Source: an uncultured Acidiphilium sp. (lineage in GTDB: Bacteria; Bacillota; Clostridia; Christensenellales; Borkfalkiaceae). From it: a DNA stretch of 64,000 nucleotides. The stretch is from assembly GCA_902495325.1 (NCBI GenBank), contig CABUWK010000009.1, positions 1 through 64,000 of the forward strand, in the 5' to 3' direction. The notes under the pieces are model-generated. The model saw only the letters and a list, made by a program, of their open reading frames with translations, had not been told where the DNA came from and ran no database searches. Positions within the stretch are counted from its first letter, which is position 1. Each line of letters opens with the position of its first letter. Below, piece by piece: positions 18,401 to 25,468 of the stretch. Made by a program: the position numbers and the translations under genes.

Positions 18401-19828
18401 TTCGTAACTGTCGGGATCGCCCACCATTTTAAGAACTTCGTTCACGAAATTCTTTTTCTTCGCCGAAGAGTTCGTCGCTTCGTTGAAGTAAATGATGTCT
18501 TTTCCGTAAAGGAGATAGGGGGTCTTCACGCCGTCGACCGAAGCGACGGAAAGCGCCGCGCCGTAGGTGGACGGAGAACCGACCGTGCCGGAATCGGGGT
18601 TGGAAGTAAGCCCGTTATTACCGTTTTTCGTGGAACCCATCGTGGCGTTGTAGCTGTTGGACGCCGCCGTGATGAGGGAGATACCCGCCTCGCGGACGCT
18701 CTCGTAAACCTGCTCCACTTTCTCTTTATCTTCTTCTCTCGTGAATCCGCAGGAAGTACCGAGGGACATGTTGATCACATCTACCCCGAGAACGACGCAG
18801 TCTTCCACAGCCGCCAGGATCCACGACGTTTTCGCGCCGTCCTGGCTGTCGGAGAACACCTTCATGATGGCGAGCTGCGCATTGGGAGCGACGCCCGTGA
18901 TCGTATCGTCTTTTCCGGCGATGATGCCCGCTACGTGCGTGCCGTGTTCGGAGTTGATGGGAAGAACGTCCGGATCTTTATCGGCATAATCGTAAGCATA
19001 GGGCACTTTTTCGTTCAGATACACGTCTTCTCCGGTAAGACCGGAAGAAAACCCGGAAGCCGTCGTTTTGCCGACTTTTTCCGAAACGGAAGAAAGGGTG
19101 AAACGCTTGTAATCCGAAGTGAACTTATCCACGCTGAATGCGGTGTGCGTATAATCGAGACCGGTATCGAGCACTGCCACGACGACCCCGTCGCCCTGAT
19201 ATTCGAGAGAAGAACTGTCGAAAATACCCGTGTCGTACACGTCGACGTCGTTCGTGACGACTTCGGTGACCGCTCTTTCGTACACGTCTCCGACCATGAC
19301 GGAAGCGTCCCCTTCGAGAAGGCGACCCACTTTTTCGAAATCTCTCGCTTTCACGGTGATTTCGAAACCGCTCATGATCACGTTATAGTTTTCGCCGAGC
19401 GTATAGGAAATGCCCGACTGTTTCAGTTTTCTGATCAGTTTCGTGCGTTCCGTCGCTTCCGCCGCCGTGACCGACTTCGCCTCTTTCGTCAAGGCGTAAT
19501 CGGATACGGAAAGGCTCTTGTCGCTCTTTTCGTAAGCGTCCATCACGGAATCGGTGCTCATCGTTACGATAACGGAGATCTCCTGATTATCCGCAACGGT
19601 ATCCGGAAGCTTATACGTGACGTTCTCGTCGAAATAAGAATTAAGATCGTTGTCGATATCCGCATCTACCTTCGTGATGGCGTCGATATCATTCGCCTTT
19701 GCCGTCGTATCGGTTTTTACGGTCGAACGGTTATCGCTTGCCAAAAAGCTCACGCAGAGACATACCGCCGTTAAAAGCGATAAAAATCTGACCGTTATTC
19801 TCCTGTTTTTCATTCTGACTTTCTTCAT
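12446..19828 (-). CDS. giant cell-surface subtilase (S8) fused to BspA-type leucine-rich repeats
   Basis: A 2460-residue secreted serine protease. Order: signal peptide (1-30); propeptide-like region (about 45-200); S8 catalytic domain with Asp221 (VAVLDTGLDYTHTAF), His295 (NSEHGTHVAGI), oxyanion Asn391 and Ser621 (LSGTSMASPNLAG). A PA-like insert lies near 480-575. Then come C5a-peptidase/lactocepin-like beta domains (about 640-1170), two BIG2-like Ig domains (about 1175-1390) and BspA LRRs (about 1395-2235). A Ser/Glu-rich linker is followed by GCKNAIDGMKG, one membrane helix and the tail RKKNNV. No LPXTG is present, so the C-terminal helix may anchor it. All catalytic residues are present. 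It begins the unit that ends in the Opp importer, suggesting it generates peptides for uptake. Joining an S8 domain to a long LRR array is unusual. Confidence 0.92.
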   Translation of the reverse strand: MKKVRMKNRRITVRFLSLLTAVCLCVSFLASDNRSTVKTDTTAKANDIDAITKVDADIDNDLNSYFDENVTYKLPDTVADNQEISVIVTMSTDSVMDAYEKSDKSLSVSDYALTKEAKSVTAAEATERTKLIRKLKQSGISYTLGENYNVIMSGFEITVKARDFEKVGRLLEGDASVMVGDVYERAVTEVVTNDVDVYDTGIFDSSSLEYQGDGVVVAVLDTGLDYTHTAFSVDKFTSDYKRFTLSSVSEKVGKTTASGFSSGLTGEDVYLNEKVPYAYDYADKDPDVLPINSEHGTHVAGIIAGKDDTITGVAPNAQLAIMKVFSDSQDGAKTSWILAAVEDCVVLGVDVINMSLGTSCGFTREEDKEKVEQVYESVREAGISLITAASNSYNATMGSTKNGNNGLTSNPDSGTVGSPSTYGAALSVASVDGVKTPYLLYGKDIIYFNEATNSSAKKKNFVNEVLKMVGDPDSYEFEYVTIPGIGRSSDYTHETSYYAGKIVLVKRGTTTFEDKVRVALKEKGAAGVIIYNNVSGTISMSVGSDIGAACSISQDEGEKLAAQPSGKITISKSQLAGPFMSDFSSWGPTSDLKIKPEITAHGGEILSAVPGQAYDRLSGTSMASPNLAGATALIRQYVKADENAQRLGLSGLTKESTEYNVKVTALVNQLMMSTADIIYNKNGLPYAVRKQGAGLINILHSVTTASYLTTYDEDGNAMDKSKLELGDDKDREGIYTMTFDVNNVSDKQVSYKLSSVIQTEGVSETYTGHGDTVVTQEGYLLSGTTMSVKNVQNGTVSGDRVSVAAYSSAKVTVEIVLSEEDKKYMDDSFEYGMYVEGFIRFKADGGTDVDMNLPLLAFYGDWTEAPIFDEEYYDTNADEINAGLDDNDKMMPDAYATRVIGGLYSDYITTLGAYGFKQNPSSTQIAAAKEKIAVSLINEGTSNSVSKIRSISAGLLRNVKQVDIEIKENSTGKVVYTKTSYNQRKSFSSGSTIYASSIDLDFSPLTYKLKNNTQYTVSVYTYIDYGNNEDQNNARNVFEFPLYVDFEAPVVTDVTYRTEYDRTTKKTKLYADVSIYDNHYTMAMQFGQIVQGSSGFRMETFGKYITPVYSSFNTDSKVTIELTDYIEQLKNSAGLQIDKNGNYSIEQNNNSFIAVVYDYAMNSAVYQIRLPDEFTGLAFTEDTIRLSPNETKSVSDYLNIYPSDSWTETLNYEVEDESIASVVNGVVVAKQSGTTTITAVGRDAKGNTVKAQATIKVLQKGEEGYNGGYSVPEVNKFTLTGYETIKAYYDVSSDEREIGVTGGEYDFGSSSSLSMFPSESVKVQYVLDSYFGNDRTSVKFTVGNPSIATVTEDGTIVAQAKGSTVVMANVYFDGRITLYSGQISITVKDPFTTNSIYLMNYRGLGGVVEIPADRGITTIYAYAFSHYEYVDKDTSAGDVIDEEDPYYIKQSYLGEDTITKIVIPEGVTTINSYAFAGLTALKEVVLPSTLTRIGTYAFFGCTNLTSINLEHVKFINERAFAQCGLSYVNLASVNAIGNYSFAFNKLTSLTLPESSQSLGIGAFYKNEYLESVTFNAAKIKIGSMAFALCDKLKSIDINASVISSYAFRDCSALTSVLLGKDVSVIGEYAFAGTNVAKFNLAEGSVFTAENNGGYLVKDDELVLVAPAYASNTVRTSAKKIAAGACSGNLRVYFVVAENATTIGEYAFAGCENLRSFTGGNLKEIGDYAFHKTNLGATPDLSGVTSVGDYAFALTKIASATIADNATVGSYAFAYNVSMKEVTVGNHVTLGEAAFFCPISTQGLYENSQSFSNYQTYEYVVKDSEGKTVETNTYLKFNILSGTYSTLEKVTIGNNVTIGASAFMGNARLSLLTLGEGAAIGNYAFYNNVSLLSADLSKVVSVGNYAFSGMMTPEYQRENNQYSYAANKIVSDGKVVLLGRKLSLFAPAIETVALTSANELGTAAFMGNEALKNVSFGSGITAVPDYAFAFCTALTATGLNAEMTAVGDYAYFGTKIGSVDLANVKTIGEYAFAMSYATSAQIADGATVSASAFENCYNLVRVDGLDELAEIGAAAFRNTAISSVNLKNAVSVGDFAFENTKLTSVTFGENLKELGENPFAGTSIATYGRTKDLIFNGKPIGKTEENTYDIGENIRVIDGVLYQKIETGLQLVSYPALMSATTYTVEEGTVRISAKAFENVSVVNVVLPSTLKAIGDKSFFGCTDLKMVVFKGYDAPILEEDYDSSYAADSANAPYTEEFGGLGITDYFMWQTGGNITNYYYGANFVGYIGKLENKIVMVKPANGRNYDSFIFGQYFGTVVNGSNATMDATLAVIDLISAIPADVTLDDEATVVAARTAYDALTSLDQKALVTNYSYLENAENTIEYLKKRNESTSESESDSKEPSSEESSSDGRTDSSAEESTGKKKGCKNAIDGMKGLIPVSVLAIAGVAFVLTRKKNNV

Positions 19829-19884
19829 GCAATCCTCGGTTAAAAGTGTGTATTGCGGGTATACCCGACAGAATATCTCTTTAT

Positions 19885-19913
19885 ATTCTACACTAAATTT
19901 AGGAAAATGTAAA
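19885..19913 (-). promoter_or_regulatory. promoter of the subtilase/Opp unit
   Basis: On the minus strand TTTACA (19913-19908), a 17-base spacer and TAGAAT (19890-19885), about 60 bases before the subtilase ATG. A 12-bp perfect palindrome CGGGTATACCCG (19856-19867) lies just downstream of the expected start site. Confidence 0.65.
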
Positions 19914-19993
19914 TAATTTGACCGCCCTGTATTTAATTATTTGGTGAAAATATCTCTTTCCGGCGGAAAATATGCGTGTGTTATTCATTACAC

Positions 19994-20008
19994 TTATACC
20001 TGCTATAA
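19994..20008. promoter_or_regulatory. TTATA-N5-TATAA palindrome, site 1
   Basis: TTATACCTGCTATAA, a 15-base palindrome with a 5-base centre, about 80 bases upstream of the -35 of the subtilase unit. It matches sites at 36455, 46023 and 46203 beside the other two large transcription units. The rest of the 19829-20218 spacer is A+T-rich and has no gene I can support. Confidence 0.5.
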
Positions 20009-20180
20009 GTAATAATTATTCATGCACGCTCCGTTTTGCGTATAAATATTCCATGCCTTTGCGGACGGGAAACCGAAAAACTTCTTAAAACGAAGAATTC
20101 CGATGCAACGCGAAGGAGAGGAAAAAACATTTCCCCGCTCCCCCGTATCGCATCGGTTTCTCCCGATTTTAATTTGCGCC

Positions 20181-20210
20181 GATCCCGCCCGTATCATGCG
20201 GGCGGGGATC
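20181..20210. terminator. GC-rich hairpin after the 1733-residue lipoprotein gene
   Basis: GATCCCGCCCG pairs with CGGGCGGGGATC (one bulge) about 9 bases after the stop codon. The T-rich tract is on the plus-strand side, and the minus-strand transcript has no clear U run. It is the likely 3' end of the unit but an imperfect terminator in that direction. Confidence 0.5.
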
Positions 20211-20218
20211 TTCGATTT

Positions 20219-23200
20219 TTATTTTTCTTCGGTCTTTTCGACCTTCGTCACCGTGATCTTGCCGTTTTCGCCGATCGTCACGGTAAATTCGGTACCGTCG
20301 GACAGGGAAACCGTAAGAACGTTTCCGTCCTTCTTCGTTTCCGAGATCACGTAAAGCGTCGTTCTGCCGTTTTCCGTGTAAGCGAGAATACCCGCTTCCG
20401 TTTCCCCTTCGTTCAGATCGATATAGGAGGAACCGTCTTCCGTGTAAAGGGTCTTCATCGGAACTACGACGACGGTTGCGGATTCGTACGGAGCGACGAC
20501 GTTCGTCTCTTCACCGACCGTGCCCGAACTCTTCTCGGTAAGAGTGACTTTATAATAAGTCGTCTTCACGATCGTCTTTTCGTCTTCCGCATATTCTCTC
20601 GCAACGAGGTTCCACACGCCGTCTTTCGAATAGCGGACGTTATAAGCAACGTCTTCGCCGTTCTTTTTGAGAGAAATGTTGAATACCGACCCCGCGGGAT
20701 ATCTCTGCGAAAGGTTATCCGTGTGGATCATTCTTTCCACTTCGACTTCGTAGCCGTCGGCGGTCGTAAGCGTCTGGCAACGGGTCAGCGCGTAAACGGT
20801 ATATCCATACATCGACTTCAAATAGGTGTTCCGCTGGATCGAGAAGTACAGGCGGTAGGTGTATTCGTCGTCCGCAAGTTTCTCTTCTCCTTCCGCAGGT
20901 TCGCCGTAAGCGTCCGCTTTGAACGTAGCGACGTAAAGTCCGTTTTTCTCGTCGTATTCGAACGAAGCCTTGTTCATCGTGAGCTGTTTTCCGTTCACGT
21001 CGATCAGACCGCTCTGCGTTCCGAACAAGCCGTTCACATAGGAAATCGTCTGCTGTCCTTCTTTATCGAACTCGTATACGAGAGAGATCTCGCCGTACAT
21101 ATTGGGATAGTTCGTCATGCCGAACAGCGCATACGCGATGTAATACATCGTAAGGTAGGAATCGGAATACACCGTAATGATTCTCTTCATCGAGGTGATC
21201 TCGTAGAAAGAATCGGTGTCGCCGTCTTCATTCTCGCCTTCATAAGTCATGTTCAGATCGAAACGGTAATACCCGAGGTTCAGATTGATCCTGAGATAAG
21301 TCTCGTAAGTTCCGTCGGCTTTCTTTGCTTTCACGACGTACCCGCTGAGCATTTTGATCTCGTCGTTTATTCTCAGAGCAACCTGGCAGGACTGATTGAA
21401 CGTATCCGCGCCGGACGGCGTGAACGTAAGCGTTTCGAACGTCGCGTAGGTAATGTTGCCTTCCTGATCCTGGCTCCAGGCAATTTTGTAGGAAGTATCG
21501 TAAGCGTTACCGATCTTGTTACGATAGAACGTAAGCGCGAAGCCGCTGTTTTCGTAATAAGTCTTTCCGCCGTATTCCTTTTCTTTGTCGAAGGTACCGA
21601 ATTCTTCTTTTACGAAGCCGTAAGCGTTGACCTTAAGATCTCCGATATCCTCGCCTTCCGCGGGCTGGTGATAGATCACGCAGTTGCCGTTTTCGATCGT
21701 GTAATAATAACGGGTCGTTCCGTTGAAGATCGCGAATCCGTATTTCGAGAAAAGCAGGGATTCGAGCTCTTTCGTGTAATATCCTCTTTCCGCAAAGGTC
21801 TGCATCGTCGCGGTGCCTTTTTCTTTATCGTAGATATAAATGCAGGCATCCGATCCGTCGCTGTTGACGAAGTAGAGCATATTTTCGGTGATCAGCGTAT
21901 AAGAACCGGTATCCTTCACGCCCGTGGAGGAATATTTCACCGCACCGCCGTGATTATCGAGAATGAGAACGGACCAGTCTTTCGCGTTGATATACGTGGA
22001 AACCACTTCGTTGTGGTGAACGACGAACGCACGGTAAGACGTGCCCGAGATCGAAACGGTACCGAAACGGCCGTCCGGTCTGAAGTCCTGTGCGCCGATC
22101 GTATAGTGAAGAGTCACGATCTCGCCGTCGATCGAGTAAGTGCCTTCCGAAACGTCAACCATCTGGCTTTCGCCGTCTACTTCCTTCACCGTGCGGACGA
22201 TAAGAACGCCGTAGCCGTCGAAATAGAGATAATAGCCCGTGAAGTATCCGTTATCCAGGTGGAGATAAGTGCCGTATTCGTCGCCGCGTTTCGTGAACGA
22301 TTCGCCGTCGATATCGAAATAATAGTATCTGTTATTCGCCGTAAGACGGATCACGTTTTCGTCCGCAACGATATACGTTCCTTCCGCAGACGTGCCGTCC
22401 GCCGCAACGTATTTCGCGGCATAGCCGAATCCGTCGAGCGTGAGGATACCCGCTTCCGCGATATATTCGTCGCGATAGGTTCCGTCATATTTCGAGAAGA
22501 GATAGGCGGAAGAAGTCTGAAGGCGGATATATTCGAAGCTGTCCGCTTCCGTTTCCGCAACGAATTTATAGATCACGGATCCGAAAGAGGTCTGTCTGCC
22601 CGTTTCTTCGATCGTTCCGTTTACGGTAGTCGTCTGCTGTTTGCCTTCGGAATCGAGGGTCGTTACCGAGTAAACGGCGCCGCCCTTTCCGTCTGCGGCA
22701 AGGGTGACCGAGCGATCGACCGAACCGTTGGAAGAGTACGAATACATCGTGTAGGAAAGAGACTGCATCGCCGTGAACGTCTTTTTCTCTTCGTCGACCT
22801 CGAGATAAAGCGTTCCGGTGGAACCGTTCACGTAAACGTTGATGGTCATAATGCCGTCTTTCACGGAGTAAATGCCCGAGTAAGCGCTTCCTTCGCGCTC
22901 ATAGAACGCCATGCCGCCGGCAAGACGAAGGGTCGCTTTGCCTTCGGTATCGGTATATTCTTCTTCGTAACCGGTCGCGTTGCCCTCTCTGTCTTTCGAT
23001 TCGTACCAGTAGTTCACGTTGTACGTGCTCGAATTGAGAGCGATCGTGCCCGCGCCGAACGTAATTTCGCCGAGCGTTTTCACGTTGACGGGCAACACCA
23101 TGTACAGGGTATTGCCGCTGTCGCCCGCTACGTAGTGGCGATATCCCGCAACGATGCCAGCCTCGCTGTCGGCGTCGCTGTCGTAATAAGGTTCAACGGA

Positions 23201-25420
23201 AACGATGTTATCCGTGTAGAAATGTTCGGGCGTGTAAACGTATTTGCCGTTCGCCAGAACGTAAGTGCCGTCCGAGATCTTTTCGAACGTTTTCGAAACG
23301 GTATAGCCGTAAACGGACATCCTGCCCTTTGCGGTATCGTCGATCGCGAACAACGGAGCGTAATAGACGCTTGCGGTGTTCATGAAGTAATATTCCGCAT
23401 AGGTTTCCGCTCTCTCGACAAAGCTGTACGTCGTAACGGTCTGCGTTTTGCCGTCTTCCCCTTCGATCTGTTCCGATTTGCCGGTCACGAGGAAGATGCG
23501 GGTCGTACCGCTTCCCGTCACGCGGTAAAGGGTGCCGCCGAGAGCCGACGCGGAAGAAACATAATATCCCGTAAACGTCGTGCCGCCGTCCGTATAGGTC
23601 GCATTGTGCGAGCCGTCGACTTTCAGCGTGGCAGAACCTTCGGCTGCCTTATATTCCGTATCGTGAGCGGAATCGTAAACGATATATCCGTAAGTGCCGG
23701 AAAGCTCGATCACGCGGAAGGTCCCCGCCGTGGAACCCGAAGAACTCAGCGTGAGAAGCCCGGTTTCTTTATTATAAAGGTAATTATAAGAGCTGTATGC
23801 CGAACCCGTGAAGAACGAAGCGACGCCGAAGCCGTTCAGTCTCAGCGTGTAAGCCTGCTGATAGTAAACGAGCGAGCCGTTGTTGATGAGAGAACGATAC
23901 AGAGTACCCATATTGTACTCTTCTTCGTTTCTCACGGCAAACACGTCCGTAAGGTTCGAATTAATGGTCGTCTGCGTGAGAAGGATATGAAGCGTCTGTC
24001 CTTTGAGTTCGCCGTCCGTAAACGTGGTGACGTAAAGACCGCTCTCGATCACGTAGGTACCTTTGGAGGTATTCACCGAACCGTCGGCGTCTTTCGAAGA
24101 ATAAACGATGCCGTTATAGGCGTCGAGAATGACGGACACGTCGCTGTTAAGCCCTTTCCCGACTTCGTAAAGAGCATAGGAAGATCCCGCTCTCACGTCG
24201 TTCGCATAGGCAAACGTTCCGTCTCCGAACACGGTGCCTTCGAGCACGAGCATATCCGAAGAATCGCGGAAGTTGAACGTCGCTTTGTTCGCTTCGTAAT
24301 TTCCTTTCAGGAAAATACCGGCACGGCAGACGTATACGACGTTGTTCTTATTCAGAGGAAGGAACACGATATCGTCGCCGCCGAACATATCGACGTAACC
24401 TTTCACCCAGACGCCGTACAGAACGAGGTCTTTATCGGGCGAAACTCTGTCGTTTTTGCCTTCCGCTTCCGAACCCGTCTTGTTGAAGATGAGATCCGAA
24501 ACGGAATCCGCTTCGTATTCGACTTCGCCCAGGGCGGAAGTCGACCAGCCGGCGAGATAATACCCGTCCGCTTTGTAATTGTGAGGAACTTCGACGTCCT
24601 CGCCGTACTTCAGTTTATAAACGAGGTTGTCGGCAACCGAACCGTCCGGATAGTTGGGGCGGAAGGTCACGCTGTAAGTTTCGCGGTCGAAATACAGTCT
24701 GAATACGTTTTCCGCGGCGTTTTCGCTGATGACGCCGATTTTGACGTATCCGTCCGCTTTTTCGTTGAGTTTATAGCCTTTCTGCACGAATTCTTCCGTC
24801 GGTATCGTTCCGGCATAGGCATAGCCCGTTACAGACTGCTCTTCCTTTTCGTAAGCGGTGCCTTCGGCGTTCTGCTTATAAATTTCGACCGTATATTTCG
24901 TTTTATACTTCGCGGTGAGCGTAAGCGCGGATTCCGGCATCGTGAGAGAAGACGAGATCTCGGTTCCATCCTGCGTCCAGGCGCCGAACTGCGCGTCCGT
25001 TTTCGTCGGCTGAAGATCTTTCACGGCATTGTATACGTTCGCACCGCTCTTCAGACGAACGGTATTCCCGCCCGAAAGCGTTCCTCCGTTCAGATCGAGG
25101 GTCAGAAGGTAAAGCTGCGCCCATTTCGCGTAGACGGTCGTATCCGTCTCCGGCGTGATCTTTTCGACTTTTTCGCCGCTGAAATCGGCGTTCAGATACC
25201 ACCCTTCGAACTCCCCGTCCTCTTTGGTCGGTTCGGGAAGAGTGTATTCACTTCCTTTTTCGACTTCCTCTTTTGCGATCGCGGCTCCGCCGTTCGTTTC
25301 GAAGGTGATCGAAACTTTTTCGGTTTTGTCCTTACCTTTGCAACCGCCCGCGACGAGCGCGAGGGACAAAGCGATCGTGAGAGAGAAAACCAATAGCATG
25401 ATTCTCTTCAGTTTGTTCAT
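20219..25420 (-). CDS. very large InlB-repeat surface lipoprotein
   Basis: A 1733-residue predicted lipoprotein. The signal ends LVAGGC with Cys27 as the lipid site. InlB-type repeats occupy about 33-103 (VSITFETNGGA ... FEGWYLNADFSG ... TTVYAKWA), 105-175 and 245-345. From about 345 to 1690 the protein is a run of degenerate modules of roughly 60-90 residues, rich in Tyr, Gly and Thr. Recurring phrases are GTYVIESG, GTYVLANGKY, GTYIVADE and GTYSIDGE, usually followed by LTLDGFGYA or similar. This reads as a long beta-rich stalk. I know no enzyme domain in it. CAGGAG precedes the start. It is the last gene of the MoxR/VWA unit, 48 bases after the LRR lipoprotein. Confidence 0.8.
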   Translation of the reverse strand: MNKLKRIMLLVFSLTIALSLALVAGGCKGKDKTEKVSITFETNGGAAIAKEEVEKGSEYTLPEPTKEDGEFEGWYLNADFSGEKVEKITPETDTTVYAKWAQLYLLTLDLNGGTLSGGNTVRLKSGANVYNAVKDLQPTKTDAQFGAWTQDGTEISSSLTMPESALTLTAKYKTKYTVEIYKQNAEGTAYEKEEQSVTGYAYAGTIPTEEFVQKGYKLNEKADGYVKIGVISENAAENVFRLYFDRETYSVTFRPNYPDGSVADNLVYKLKYGEDVEVPHNYKADGYYLAGWSTSALGEVEYEADSVSDLIFNKTGSEAEGKNDRVSPDKDLVLYGVWVKGYVDMFGGDDIVFLPLNKNNVVYVCRAGIFLKGNYEANKATFNFRDSSDMLVLEGTVFGDGTFAYANDVRAGSSYALYEVGKGLNSDVSVILDAYNGIVYSSKDADGSVNTSKGTYVIESGLYVTTFTDGELKGQTLHILLTQTTINSNLTDVFAVRNEEEYNMGTLYRSLINNGSLVYYQQAYTLRLNGFGVASFFTGSAYSSYNYLYNKETGLLTLSSSGSTAGTFRVIELSGTYGYIVYDSAHDTEYKAAEGSATLKVDGSHNATYTDGGTTFTGYYVSSASALGGTLYRVTGSGTTRIFLVTGKSEQIEGEDGKTQTVTTYSFVERAETYAEYYFMNTASVYYAPLFAIDDTAKGRMSVYGYTVSKTFEKISDGTYVLANGKYVYTPEHFYTDNIVSVEPYYDSDADSEAGIVAGYRHYVAGDSGNTLYMVLPVNVKTLGEITFGAGTIALNSSTYNVNYWYESKDREGNATGYEEEYTDTEGKATLRLAGGMAFYEREGSAYSGIYSVKDGIMTINVYVNGSTGTLYLEVDEEKKTFTAMQSLSYTMYSYSSNGSVDRSVTLAADGKGGAVYSVTTLDSEGKQQTTTVNGTIEETGRQTSFGSVIYKFVAETEADSFEYIRLQTSSAYLFSKYDGTYRDEYIAEAGILTLDGFGYAAKYVAADGTSAEGTYIVADENVIRLTANNRYYYFDIDGESFTKRGDEYGTYLHLDNGYFTGYYLYFDGYGVLIVRTVKEVDGESQMVDVSEGTYSIDGEIVTLHYTIGAQDFRPDGRFGTVSISGTSYRAFVVHHNEVVSTYINAKDWSVLILDNHGGAVKYSSTGVKDTGSYTLITENMLYFVNSDGSDACIYIYDKEKGTATMQTFAERGYYTKELESLLFSKYGFAIFNGTTRYYYTIENGNCVIYHQPAEGEDIGDLKVNAYGFVKEEFGTFDKEKEYGGKTYYENSGFALTFYRNKIGNAYDTSYKIAWSQDQEGNITYATFETLTFTPSGADTFNQSCQVALRINDEIKMLSGYVVKAKKADGTYETYLRINLNLGYYRFDLNMTYEGENEDGDTDSFYEITSMKRIITVYSDSYLTMYYIAYALFGMTNYPNMYGEISLVYEFDKEGQQTISYVNGLFGTQSGLIDVNGKQLTMNKASFEYDEKNGLYVATFKADAYGEPAEGEEKLADDEYTYRLYFSIQRNTYLKSMYGYTVYALTRCQTLTTADGYEVEVERMIHTDNLSQRYPAGSVFNISLKKNGEDVAYNVRYSKDGVWNLVAREYAEDEKTIVKTTYYKVTLTEKSSGTVGEETNVVAPYESATVVVVPMKTLYTEDGSSYIDLNEGETEAGILAYTENGRTTLYVISETKKDGNVLTVSLSDGTEFTVTIGENGKITVTKVEKTEEK

Positions 25421-25468
25421 AAAAACTCTCCTGTTTGAAGATATAAATTATAACGCCGGAACTTCCGA

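Noticed and set aside
20003..20197. A 64-codon minus-strand frame in the spacer before the subtilase unit
   Set aside because: It starts inside a GC-rich hairpin, has no ribosome site and no recognisable sequence.
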